A DNA stretch of 64,000 nt from RGIG3002 sp964449325 (GTDB lineage: Bacteria > Bacillota > Clostridia > Lachnospirales > Lachnospiraceae). The translations under genes and the position numbers were made by a program. Where the stretch lies: the NCBI GenBank assembly GCA_964449325.1, contig CAYUYJ010000003.1, positions 124,001 through 188,000 on the forward strand. Direction: 5' to 3'. The notes beneath the pieces are model-generated. The model saw only the letters and a program-made list of their open reading frames with translations. It made no database searches and was not told where the DNA came from. Positions 1-7,330 of this stretch are shown piece after piece (the first letter of the stretch is position 1; every line of letters starts with the position of its first letter).

Positions 1-402
1 ATGAATCAAATGCTTGCAGAACCAATTATATCTTGGATTCAGAAATTCGACGTTAAAAAAGTGTTCTTTATTGCATGTAGTATAGCAGGTATTTTAATTA
101 TTTTATTGGGGGTAGTCAATCACATTGCTATTAGTATTTTTATTATGTGTATAGGTCCTCTTTTCGTTTCCTTACCGGAATATCTTTTGATGGAGCAAGA
201 GAATAAAAGAATTGATGAAATGGGATTAGAGCAAAACAGGGCTGCTTCACTTTCTGCATTGAACATGGGGGTAAATATTGTGGAAATAATAGCATTATTT
301 ATTTCATCAATATTTAGTCTGAACGCTGTAAAATGGTGTTTTGTAATGGCCGGAGCGGTATTACTTACTTTCAATCTAATAAAAGTATATAAAAAATTCT
401 AA
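1..402 (+). CDS. MFS-type transporter, C-terminal fragment (5' end outside window)
   Basis: The frame is open from base 1 to a TAA at 400-402, so this is probably the 3' end of a longer gene. The 133 residues contain about four hydrophobic segments (near residues 20-40, 42-60, 85-105 and 108-126) separated by short polar loops with Gln/Glu/Asn, as in the last helices of a major facilitator superfamily exporter. The ATG at base 1 may be an internal Met. Substrate cannot be judged. The family call is moderate; that it is an integral membrane protein is clear. Confidence 0.55.
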   Translation: MNQMLAEPIISWIQKFDVKKVFFIACSIAGILIILLGVVNHIAISIFIMCIGPLFVSLPEYLLMEQENKRIDEMGLEQNRAASLSALNMGVNIVEIIALFISSIFSLNAVKWCFVMAGAVLLTFNLIKVYKKF

Positions 403-423
403 ACTCAAAAATAAGAAATCTGA

Positions 424-1362
424 TTAAGGAGCGTTCTCATAAATAGAAGCAAGTGCCAGTATTCTGCGCCTGATTTCTGCGCGAACTCCGGGTGGTGAGA
501 GACATTCGCATCTGTCGCCGAAGCCCAATAGCATATCGTAATAATAGTCATTTTCCAGAAATGGAAGCTGAACGATAAAATGTGAATCGTCCTCTTTGGA
601 GAACTGCTCGAACGAACAATAATCGAGCAGTCTCTCTACGAGAGAACTGTGGATGCGAAGCGTGATAGTTTGGCGAGGGACCGAATCCATATCCTCGACA
701 GTAAGCAGTGGTTTCGGAAATTCTTTTGGGGTGAAGGTTTCTTCCGCAAGCTGTAAGTTTAAAATTCGCGTGAGTTTAAACATACGGAAATCTCCTCTTA
801 GCCGACAGTAGCATTGTACATACCAGTGGCTGTATTTGGACACAAGTTGATAGGGCTCGACGGTTCGGAGCGTCTGCTTGCCATGGTGATCCAGATACTG
901 AAGGCTTAACAGTCTGTTTTCTTCTAATGCTGTCTGAATGATTTCCACATAGGGTTGCATATCTCTTGTGCCCATCCACGGGTGCAGATCAATACAAATC
1001 TGATTAACCTTTCCCTCGATTTTTCCGGCCTGCTCTGACGGAATGAAGCTTTTGATTTTAGTAAGAGTGTGAATGAGCTCATTTTCGCGCATGACACCCG
1101 ACAGACTGGAGAGCCCCATTAAGAGGGCGGTAAGATCAGCTGTCCCGAAGACATTCTTATCAATCTTATAATTGGGCATAATCTCGAAGCCTCCACCAAC
1201 GCCGGATGTAGCGCAGATGGGGATGCCTGCCATGCATATCGCATCAATATCCCGATAAATTGTGCGGGGTGATACCTCGAACATCTCAGCCAGTTCCTGT
1301 GCACTGACCCGCTTCTTTTCAAGTAGGATGAGAATAATACTGACCAGTCTGTCTACCTTCAT
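424..1362 (-). CDS. WYL-domain transcriptional regulator (YafY/DeoR-type HTH)
   Basis: A 312-residue DNA-binding regulator. An N-terminal winged helix-turn-helix (about residues 1-60) contains the HTH_11-like pattern AQELAEMFEVSPRTIYRDI. The centre and C-terminus carry a WYL ligand-sensing domain (about residues 140-300), including YQLVSKYSHWYVQCYC and a WCX-like tail. WYL proteins sense small ligands or nucleic acids and often control the adjacent gene. Here the neighbour is the divergent DJ-1/PfpI gene, with 130 bp between start codons holding a 24-bp palindrome. The start at 1362 fits the full HTH and a well-placed promoter. The family call is firm; the regulated pathway is unknown. Confidence 0.88.
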   Translation of the reverse strand: MKVDRLVSIILILLEKKRVSAQELAEMFEVSPRTIYRDIDAICMAGIPICATSGVGGGFEIMPNYKIDKNVFGTADLTALLMGLSSLSGVMRENELIHTLTKIKSFIPSEQAGKIEGKVNQICIDLHPWMGTRDMQPYVEIIQTALEENRLLSLQYLDHHGKQTLRTVEPYQLVSKYSHWYVQCYCRLRGDFRMFKLTRILNLQLAEETFTPKEFPKPLLTVEDMDSVPRQTITLRIHSSLVERLLDYCSFEQFSKEDDSHFIVQLPFLENDYYYDMLLGFGDRCECLSPPGVRAEIRRRILALASIYENAP

Positions 1363-1394
1363 ATTGCCACCTCAAAATTTTTTTTGTTAACTAT

Positions 1395-1423
1395 AGCATA
1401 AATTGTTGCCATACATATGTCAA
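1395..1423 (-). promoter_or_regulatory. Promoter of the WYL regulator gene
   Basis: Read on the minus strand, TTGACA (1423-1418) is followed by a 17-bp spacer and TATGCT (1400-1395), about 33 bp before the start codon. The palindrome at 1403-1426 covers the -35 box and spacer, which suggests autoregulation. Confidence 0.5.
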
Positions 1424-1426
1424 CAA
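1403..1426. promoter_or_regulatory. 24-bp palindromic operator candidate
   Basis: The arms TTGTTG-N-CATA and TATG-N-CAACAA match perfectly across a 2-bp centre. It lies between the divergent WYL regulator and DJ-1 genes and overlaps the regulator's -35 box. Binding by the WYL protein is inferred from position only. Confidence 0.55.
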
Positions 1427-1492
1427 TAGAGGTGTATGCTGAGAAAAAGATGAAAATGATATTGGCAAAATGCCGGAAAGAGAGGAAAAAAT

Positions 1493-2128
1493 ATGTCAAT
1501 AGTTTATGTGTATGTTCTTGATACATTAGCAGATTGGGAGATTGGATATCTCACAGCAGAGCTTCATTCGAGAAGATTTTTTAAGAAAGATGCCGGGGAG
1601 ATTATGTTAAAATATGTCGGACGCACAAAGAAGTCCATTACAACGATGGGGGGAGTGACCATTATGCCGGATTGTGAAATCAGTGAAATTGTCATGGATA
1701 AGACGAGTGTTCTGCTTCTGCCGGGTGCAGACACCTGGAATGATTCCTGTCATGAGACGATTTTAGAAATTGCAAAGGAGTTACTTGAGATTGGTGCAAC
1801 TGTGGGAGCTATCTGTGGCGCTACGACTGCATTGGCAAGAACAGGAATCCTCGACAATAGACACCATACCAGCAACGGAGCAGGATTTCTTGATATGATG
1901 GTGCCGCAGTATCGCGGACAGAGCTATTATGTGGACTGTCTTTCTTATGCGGATGACAACCTGATTACCGCAGGAGGTACCGGAGCGCTTATGTGGGCAA
2001 AGCTGATTATTGAGCGATTACATGTGTTTGAACCGGACGCTCTGAAGGCCTGGTACGATTACTTTCGGACCGGTGAGGCGCAGTATTTCTTCCGGCTGAT
2101 GCAGGCAGTAGGAGAAAGTCGTAGTTAA
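1493..2128 (+). CDS. DJ-1/PfpI family (class I glutamine amidotransferase-like) protein
   Basis: A 211-residue cytosolic protein of the DJ-1/PfpI superfamily, whose members act as glyoxalases, chaperones, amidases or regulators. The nucleophile elbow is visible as VGAICGATTAL near residues 103-113, with Cys the likely nucleophile, followed by RHHTSNG, which resembles PfpI-like proteins of the YdeA/ThiJ type. The length is normal for a single-domain member. The ATG at 1493 follows GAGAGG. It is transcribed away from a WYL regulator and may be its target. The family is clear; substrate unknown. Confidence 0.82.
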   Translation: MSIVYVYVLDTLADWEIGYLTAELHSRRFFKKDAGEIMLKYVGRTKKSITTMGGVTIMPDCEISEIVMDKTSVLLLPGADTWNDSCHETILEIAKELLEIGATVGAICGATTALARTGILDNRHHTSNGAGFLDMMVPQYRGQSYYVDCLSYADDNLITAGGTGALMWAKLIIERLHVFEPDALKAWYDYFRTGEAQYFFRLMQAVGESRS

Positions 2129-2169
2129 TCTTAGTTAATAGAATGCGGAGTTTCCAATGTTGAAGGATA

Positions 2170-2208
2170 AAAGCTGTTGTATACATTTTCGTGTACAACA
2201 GCTTTAAA
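2170..2208. terminator. Hairpin after the DJ-1 gene
   Basis: A 15-bp stem (AAAGCTGTTGTATAC at 2170-2184 with GTGTACAACAGCTTT at 2191-2205, one wobble pair) with a 6-nt loop. The T-run is short, so termination strength is uncertain. Confidence 0.55.
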
Positions 2209-2356
2209 AATATGCTTTGATAGAAACGATAATTTTTAAATATACATGATTAAAAATCATCGACATTCGGCTCCATAAACGTTATACTGTGAGTAATCTA
2301 TCGGAATGACAGGAAGGTAGGAAAAGTAATTTTGGAAAAAGAAAGGGTGATATTTG

Positions 2357-3412
2357 ATGTCCGGAAGTCACATCGCGATTCCCACAATTTTAAAGGTAGG
2401 AAAAGGAACGTTAGGAAGTTTAGGTAGTTACCTGAAAGCAAATAATTTAGAAAAAGCAGTAATCTATTTTGGAAACGGTTTAATTGACATGTTTGGGACG
2501 ACAGTCATGCAATCCTTGAGAGATGAAGGAATTTCGGTATTGGAATATCGTGAACTGGATTCTATCAAAATAGAAGATATTATCGATTTGGCATTTTCTC
2601 TTGATGTAAAGACACAGGTAATTGTAGGAATCGGTGGAGGCAAGGTTATTGATGCGGCGAAATATGCCGCATACTTGAAGAAGCTTCCTTTTATCAGTGT
2701 GCCCACTTCTGCTTCCAGCGACGGTTTTTCCAGTGCAAGTGCTTCGCTTCTTGTAAACGGAAAACGTAATTCTGTACCTGCCGGAATGGCTTATGGTATA
2801 ATTGCGGATACAGAGGTAATTAAAAGTGCTCCTGAAAAGTTTCTCTACTCCGGTATCGGAGATTTGGTATCCAAAATAACGGCTCTTTATGACTGGGTAT
2901 ATGAAGACCAAAACGGATATACGGTTTTGAATGATTTTGCTGTGATGATTGCAAAAAAAGCGGTGAACAGCTTTGTACGGACACCTTTTGAAAGTATTCA
3001 GGATGATTTGTTTTTAAGAGAACTTTTGGATTCCCTTGCTATGAGCGGCATTGCCAATGAAATTGCAGGCAGCAGTGCACCTACAAGTGGCAGTGAACAT
3101 TTAATTTCCCATGCTTTGGATAAGCTTCTGGATATGCCACAGCTTCATGGTATTCAGGTTGGTGTTGCCACTTATCTTATGAGTAAGGTGCAGGATCACA
3201 GGTATAAAAGAGTAAATACAATATTTACAGACACAGGATTCTGGGATTATGTTGCAACTTTGAACCTAAAGCGGGAAGATTATGAAAAAGCCATTGATCT
3301 GGCACCTTCCATTAAGCCTTACCGTCATACATATCTTCATGAGGAAAAATACAGAGAACTGGCAAAACAGCTTTTGTGGGAGGATGAGGTACTCAAAAAG
3401 GTGTTTATATAA
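2357..3412 (+). CDS. sn-glycerol-1-phosphate dehydrogenase-like enzyme (AraM/EgsA family)
   Basis: A 351-residue NAD(P)- and metal-dependent dehydrogenase of the iron-alcohol dehydrogenase/dehydroquinate synthase fold. Family members reduce dihydroxyacetone phosphate to sn-glycerol-1-phosphate. Visible motifs are GIGGGKVIDAAKYAA (cofactor loop, about residues 93-107), PFISVPTSASSDGFSSASAS, YSGIGDLVSKITALYDW, and the His ligands in GSEHLISHALD and QLHGIQVG. The ATG at 2357 sits 6 bases after AAAGGGTG; an in-frame TTG directly before it is less likely. The PilZ gene follows after 12 bp. In Bacillus subtilis the homologue AraM sits in the arabinose operon, which fits the arabinan genes downstream. 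Confidence 0.85.
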   Translation: MSGSHIAIPTILKVGKGTLGSLGSYLKANNLEKAVIYFGNGLIDMFGTTVMQSLRDEGISVLEYRELDSIKIEDIIDLAFSLDVKTQVIVGIGGGKVIDAAKYAAYLKKLPFISVPTSASSDGFSSASASLLVNGKRNSVPAGMAYGIIADTEVIKSAPEKFLYSGIGDLVSKITALYDWVYEDQNGYTVLNDFAVMIAKKAVNSFVRTPFESIQDDLFLRELLDSLAMSGIANEIAGSSAPTSGSEHLISHALDKLLDMPQLHGIQVGVATYLMSKVQDHRYKRVNTIFTDTGFWDYVATLNLKREDYEKAIDLAPSIKPYRHTYLHEEKYRELAKQLLWEDEVLKKVFI

Positions 3413-3424
3413 GGATGTGGTGGA

Positions 3425-3991
3425 ATGATTTATGAAAATGCATTGAAGAAGCATAGGATTCTGATTAAAGAAGTTAAAGAAGGAAGGATTATTGCGGATA
3501 CGAAAATTATCAGATATGATTCTTCCAGAAATGCCGTTGTCATAGATGCAGGAAGTTTGCAGAAAATAAAGCCATATAATGTCAATGTATTGATTTTCGG
3601 CGATGATAAGCTGTACGAATTTTGCGGAACCATTACCGGGATCATGACAAACAATGAAATTGAGGTACTGTTGGGAAAATCCAGAGAAAAAGAGGATAGA
3701 AAAAGAGCCAGATATGCAGTAACCATGAATGGATTTGTAAAGGTTATAAAGATTAAGAATCAGAATATTACATTGCGTAAACCGATTGTCTTCGTAACAG
3801 TGAATATGAGTTCCAACGGAATTTTATTAAAAACAGGTACAGGAACCTTTTTTGTAGGGTGCAGATTTCAGATGTTATTGGAGATGGAAGGGAAGAATAT
3901 GGAATTTGACTGCGAGGTAATTCGTATTCAAAACAGTACTCCAAAAACAGAAGAGTATGGATGCAAAATCCATGCAACCAGAAAAATATGA
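3425..3991 (+). CDS. PilZ-domain c-di-GMP-binding protein
   Basis: A 188-residue protein with a C-terminal PilZ domain (about residues 90-185). The two c-di-GMP contact motifs are visible: an Arg-rich RxxxR (RKRARYAV, about residues 97-104) and NMSSNG, matching (D/N)xSxxG, near residues 127-132. The N-terminal ~85 residues form a beta-rich region as in YcgR-like proteins. No signal peptide or membrane segment is seen. It is translated just upstream of an HD-GYP phosphodiesterase, so a c-di-GMP receptor and a degrading enzyme share an operon. Its output partner is unknown. Confidence 0.85.
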   Translation: MIYENALKKHRILIKEVKEGRIIADTKIIRYDSSRNAVVIDAGSLQKIKPYNVNVLIFGDDKLYEFCGTITGIMTNNEIEVLLGKSREKEDRKRARYAVTMNGFVKVIKIKNQNITLRKPIVFVTVNMSSNGILLKTGTGTFFVGCRFQMLLEMEGKNMEFDCEVIRIQNSTPKTEEYGCKIHATRKI

Positions 3992-3998
3992 GGTAAAA

Positions 3999-5087
3999 AT
4001 GGAAGGCAAAAGACTGAGAAAACTGCCAATTGAATATTTGTGGGAAGGAATGGTTTTAAAGGATAATATTTATAATCATACCGGGTCTGTACTTTTGATT
4101 TCAAAAGGGGAAACAATAACTGCAGGGAAGCTGCAGAAGCTTTTGAATTTTGATGGAGAAGATAAACATATCATGGTTTATGAGGATATAGTTTATCAGA
4201 TTCTTTCGGAACAAAATGTACCTGACAAGGTTCGGCAGAAAATTACGGAGGATTATGCCGGTTATTCGGAAATAAAGCACAATGTAGGAGCGGCATTTCA
4301 TCGTGCGGATTATGAGAATTGGGTTCATGACGATGAATTTCAATCCGTTATTCAGGAAATCACAGGAAAGTTAAATGACGTGGATCCTATTGTCCTTTTT
4401 GCCTGTATTCATTTTCCGAGGCCGATGGATGAAAACCTCCAAAGACATTCTTTAAATGTTGCTTTTTTGAATGGTCTCATGGGTGAGTGGCTAAAGCTTT
4501 CAAAAGAAGATATAAATATTCTGGTAATGGCCGGACTTTTGCATGATGTGGGAAAAACAAAAATACCGGAAGAGATTTTAAATGCGCCCAGAAAACTTAC
4601 GAGGGATGAAATAAAAATAATGCAAATGCATCCGGTGTATTCGTATGAATTATTGGTGCAGGGTGGATTTGATGAGCGCGTCAGACTGGCTGCCAGACAT
4701 CATCATGAAAAGTTGAACGGACAAGGCTATCCTGACAGATTGAGAGAGGAAGAAATATCTTTGTTTGCAAGGATTACTTCTGTTTCGGATATTTATGATG
4801 CCATGGTTTCCAAGAGAAGCTATAAGGAAGAAAGACTTCCTCTGGATGTATTTGATATGTTTTACAAGCGGAAGTATGATGGTTTGGATATGGATTTGGT
4901 TGCAATTTTTTTGAATAATATGCGTAAGAGTTTTTTGAATAAAAAGGTAATTATGTCTGACGGGGAAATTGGAACGATTAGGTATATACCACCGAATGAT
5001 GCAGATCATCCTATTGTAGAGTGTGGTGAACTTATTAAACAGACGGATAAAGAATGGTATTGTGAAAAAATTCTTTCTGAGTTTTAA
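3999..5087 (+). CDS. HD-GYP domain cyclic-di-nucleotide phosphodiesterase
   Basis: A 362-residue protein that probably hydrolyses c-di-GMP. The N-terminal ~125 residues look like the DUF3391-like part of many HD-GYP proteins. The catalytic domain has LLHDVGK (HD at residues 182-183), HPVYSYELL, RHHHEKLNGQGYP (GYP at 243-245) and DIYDAMVSKRSY. The frame is open upstream to an ATG at 3957, but the ATG at 3999 is preceded by GAGG (3990-3993) and begins just after the PilZ stop, so it is the better start. It ends the three-gene operon with the dehydrogenase and the PilZ protein. Confidence 0.88.
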   Translation: MEGKRLRKLPIEYLWEGMVLKDNIYNHTGSVLLISKGETITAGKLQKLLNFDGEDKHIMVYEDIVYQILSEQNVPDKVRQKITEDYAGYSEIKHNVGAAFHRADYENWVHDDEFQSVIQEITGKLNDVDPIVLFACIHFPRPMDENLQRHSLNVAFLNGLMGEWLKLSKEDINILVMAGLLHDVGKTKIPEEILNAPRKLTRDEIKIMQMHPVYSYELLVQGGFDERVRLAARHHHEKLNGQGYPDRLREEEISLFARITSVSDIYDAMVSKRSYKEERLPLDVFDMFYKRKYDGLDMDLVAIFLNNMRKSFLNKKVIMSDGEIGTIRYIPPNDADHPIVECGELIKQTDKEWYCEKILSEF

Positions 5088-5099
5088 AAAGGTAAAATA

Positions 5100-5122
5100 A
5101 TTTACATAAATGTAAATAAATT
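5100..5122. promoter_or_regulatory. Palindromic regulator site upstream of exported GH43
   Basis: ATTTACAT-AA-ATGTAAAT (5100-5117) is an 8-bp-arm inverted repeat just upstream of the -35 box at 5125. The 13-mer ATGTAAATAAATT (5110-5122) recurs exactly at 48086-48098 in front of the ArsR-type gene. This links the two promoters by sequence; the binding protein is inferred. Confidence 0.55.
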
Positions 5123-5124
5123 AA

Positions 5125-5153
5125 TTGAAAAACCCATGCGGTTTTGCTATATT
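5125..5153 (+). promoter_or_regulatory. Promoter of exported GH43 gene
   Basis: TTGAAA (5125-5130), 17-bp spacer, TATATT (5148-5153), about 84 bp upstream of the start codon. It is a good match to the vegetative consensus. Confidence 0.6.
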
Positions 5154-5236
5154 GGAATTAGAAATCAAAGCTTCCGGCAGAGTGGGGACGGAAGTAAAGA
5201 GAAGGATTTACTTTTATCAATATATGGAGGACTTCT

Positions 5237-6802
5237 ATGAAAAAAAGAGGCAAAATGATTGCAGGGGTGGCTGTTGCGGCAGTTGTCGTGGCAGCAGGCG
5301 TGGGTGTTTTTTTGAGTGCGGATACTCTGTTCGCAGAAAAAATTGATTCTGATTTTTCGGTAAGCTATGAAGGTATTGCTACAGCCGACATAAAAGCAGG
5401 TGTCAGTGTACATGACCCTTCTGTTATAGAAGTGGACGGAACGTATTACATTTTTGGTTCCCATATGTCGGGAGCTTCTTCTACAGACTTGAGAAACTGG
5501 ACATCTATCGGGGATGGTTATACTCCAAACAATCCGATTTTTGATAATTTATTTGCAACGGAGCATGTGTTTGATTATTCCGGAAGTAAAAACAGTGTGA
5601 TTCCTACAGACGATGGCGGTAAGCATGTATGGGCACCGGATGTGGTTTATAATAAAGCACAGGGACTTTACTATATGTATTTTTGCACGTCTTCCACATG
5701 GAATGCATCTAATCTTTGTTATGGAACTTCTGAAAAACCGGAAGGACCGTATACATGGAAGGGACCGTTGATTTATTCCGGCTTTACGGAGGAAAACATT
5801 GGTGAAACGGATGTACTAAATTACGTCAGCGAAGAGTATGCTAAGGAGCATTACATTACTCCGGGGAATAAATACAATTATGAAGAATATCCGAATGCTA
5901 TCGACCCTACGGTGTTTTATGATGGGGACGGACGGATGTGGATGGTTTACGGTTCATGGTCCGGCGGTATTTTCCTGTTGGAAATTGATGAGGAGACAGG
6001 TCTGGTGATTCACCCGGAGGCGGATGAAGCCAATAACGTGGATGCATATTTCGGAAAGAAGCTTTTGGGCGGCGGGCATAAATCTATAGAAGGCCCTTAT
6101 ATTTTATACGACGAGGCAAGCGGTTATTATTATCTGTTTGTGTCTTACGGTTCTTTAGTCAGAGAAGGCGGATATCAGATGAGAGTATTCCGCTGCGAAA
6201 CAGTGGATGGTGAGTACGTGGATATGAGCGGAAAGTATCCTACAGAAAATATGAATCATGCATACTTTGGTCTGAAGCTTTCCGGAAATTATTTTCTGCC
6301 CGGTCTGACCAAGGCTTATATGGCAACCGGACATAACTCTGCTTTTGTGGATGAAGACGGTAAACGATATATTGTTTACCATACAAGATTTGACAACGGA
6401 CAGGAATTTCATGAACCCCGAGTGCATCAGTTTTTCCTGAATGAAGAAGGCTGGCCTTGTATGCTTCCGTATGCTACGGATGGAGAGACGATTTCCGAAA
6501 CGGGCTATGAGAAAGACAAGGTTGTCGGTGAATATTATGTAATTAATCAGGGGATGGGCATTGATAAAGAGATTGCAGAGCCTGTGAAGCTCGTGCTTTC
6601 CAAAAAGGGAAAGGTTTACGGTGAGGGTGTAACCGGAACATGGGAAATGAAAGACAGTAGTTATTATGTACATATTACTCTGGATGAAAAGGAATATAGT
6701 GGTGTATTCTGTGAAATGAATGATGAGGCAGGAACAGCGGTGATGACTTTTAGTGCAGTGGGTTCAAATGAAAGTATTTGGGGTGTGAAATATTTTGAAT
6801 AA
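5237..6802 (+). CDS. Exported GH43 family arabinanase-like glycoside hydrolase
   Basis: A 521-residue enzyme, most likely an endo-alpha-1,5-L-arabinanase. An N-terminal hydrophobic stretch (residues 8-28) exports or anchors it. The five-bladed propeller carries the three GH43 acidic residues: Asp60 in HDPSV, Asp223 in IDPTV and Glu286 in IEGP. The last ~90 residues form the small beta domain seen in clostridial/Bacillus arabinanases. It is a clear paralogue of the cytoplasmic GH43 at 48324-49736; both share FGKKLLGGGHKSIEGP. The start follows GGAGGAC. It may be controlled by the ArsR-type regulator through the motif at 5100-5122. Arabinan specificity is inferred. Confidence 0.88.
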   Translation: MKKRGKMIAGVAVAAVVVAAGVGVFLSADTLFAEKIDSDFSVSYEGIATADIKAGVSVHDPSVIEVDGTYYIFGSHMSGASSTDLRNWTSIGDGYTPNNPIFDNLFATEHVFDYSGSKNSVIPTDDGGKHVWAPDVVYNKAQGLYYMYFCTSSTWNASNLCYGTSEKPEGPYTWKGPLIYSGFTEENIGETDVLNYVSEEYAKEHYITPGNKYNYEEYPNAIDPTVFYDGDGRMWMVYGSWSGGIFLLEIDEETGLVIHPEADEANNVDAYFGKKLLGGGHKSIEGPYILYDEASGYYYLFVSYGSLVREGGYQMRVFRCETVDGEYVDMSGKYPTENMNHAYFGLKLSGNYFLPGLTKAYMATGHNSAFVDEDGKRYIVYHTRFDNGQEFHEPRVHQFFLNEEGWPCMLPYATDGETISETGYEKDKVVGEYYVINQGMGIDKEIAEPVKLVLSKKGKVYGEGVTGTWEMKDSSYYVHITLDEKEYSGVFCEMNDEAGTAVMTFSAVGSNESIWGVKYFE

Positions 6803-7049
6803 AAAAGTAAAGACAGAAAATAGAAGCAGAAAAGAATATGCAGCAGATGTTGTGAAGGACCTGCTTGCGTGGATTGTGGTAACCGGGCTTGCGTTTCTTT
6901 ACTGGATGGCAATGCTTTTGCTTGCATCGTTGTTTCTTTTAAATGTATGGCATGTAACCTTTGAAGAAATTTTGAGAATTTCTCTTGTATTGACAGGAGT
7001 AACTTCTGCAGGATATATTGGGGTACTGGTTTATCGTAGGAGACATTAA
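6795..7049 (+). CDS. Small two-helix membrane protein overlapping GH43
   Basis: An 84-residue frame starting at a TTG that overlaps the GH43 stop by 8 bp, which suggests translational coupling. A basic N-terminus (NKKVKTENRSRKEY) is followed by two hydrophobic segments (about residues 22-50 and 60-79) and a C-terminal YRRRH. No ATG gives the full first helix and no strong SD precedes the TTG. The charge pattern and hydrophobicity suggest a real inner-membrane protein. Function unknown. Confidence 0.5.
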   Translation: MNKKVKTENRSRKEYAADVVKDLLAWIVVTGLAFLYWMAMLLLASLFLLNVWHVTFEEILRISLVLTGVTSAGYIGVLVYRRRH

Positions 7050-7120
7050 GAAATACAGTAGGGCTTTGCAATCCATGAGCGGATAAATAGAATTATTTAT
7101 AAAAATACAATAATAGGAGA

Positions 7121-7153
7121 AGCTATGACATGAATTTGTGTCATAGCTTTTTT
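7121..7153 (+). terminator. Rho-independent terminator after the GH43 unit
   Basis: Perfect 10-bp stem (AGCTATGACA / TGTCATAGCT) with an 8-nt loop followed by six T's. Confidence 0.85.
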
Positions 7154-7221
7154 CATGTAGTTTTTCAATAAAGAGTAACTCTTCATTAGGCAATTTCAAC
7201 AAAATTGACTGGGGTTTTTTG

Positions 7222-7301
7222 TGAACGAATTTGACTGATTGTGATTGACTTTGAATGAAACTGATTTTATAATGCAAGTATAAGGAATGAACGAATTTGA
7301 C
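7222..7301. promoter_or_regulatory. Paired operators flanking the fructose-operon promoter
   Basis: TGAACGAATTTGAC occurs exactly at 7222-7235 and again at 7288-7301, 66 bp apart, on either side of the promoter at 7245-7273. Additional TTGACT half-sites lie at 7205 and within the -35 box. This is the arrangement expected for a DeoR-type repressor that bridges two sites. Confidence 0.65.
7245..7273 (+). promoter_or_regulatory. Promoter of the fructose PTS operon
   Basis: TTGACT (7245-7250), exactly 17 bp, then TATAAT (7268-7273). The -10 box is consensus; the start codon of the regulator is 57 bp downstream. Confidence 0.8.
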
Positions 7302-7330
7302 GGAAGTTGATTGAAAATGGAGGAATAAAA

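Noticed and set aside
6155..6673. 172-residue minus-strand frame inside the exported GH43
   Set aside because: Antisense shadow of a strongly conserved gene; the equivalent frame in the paralogue (49056-49487) looks similar only because the sense genes are related.
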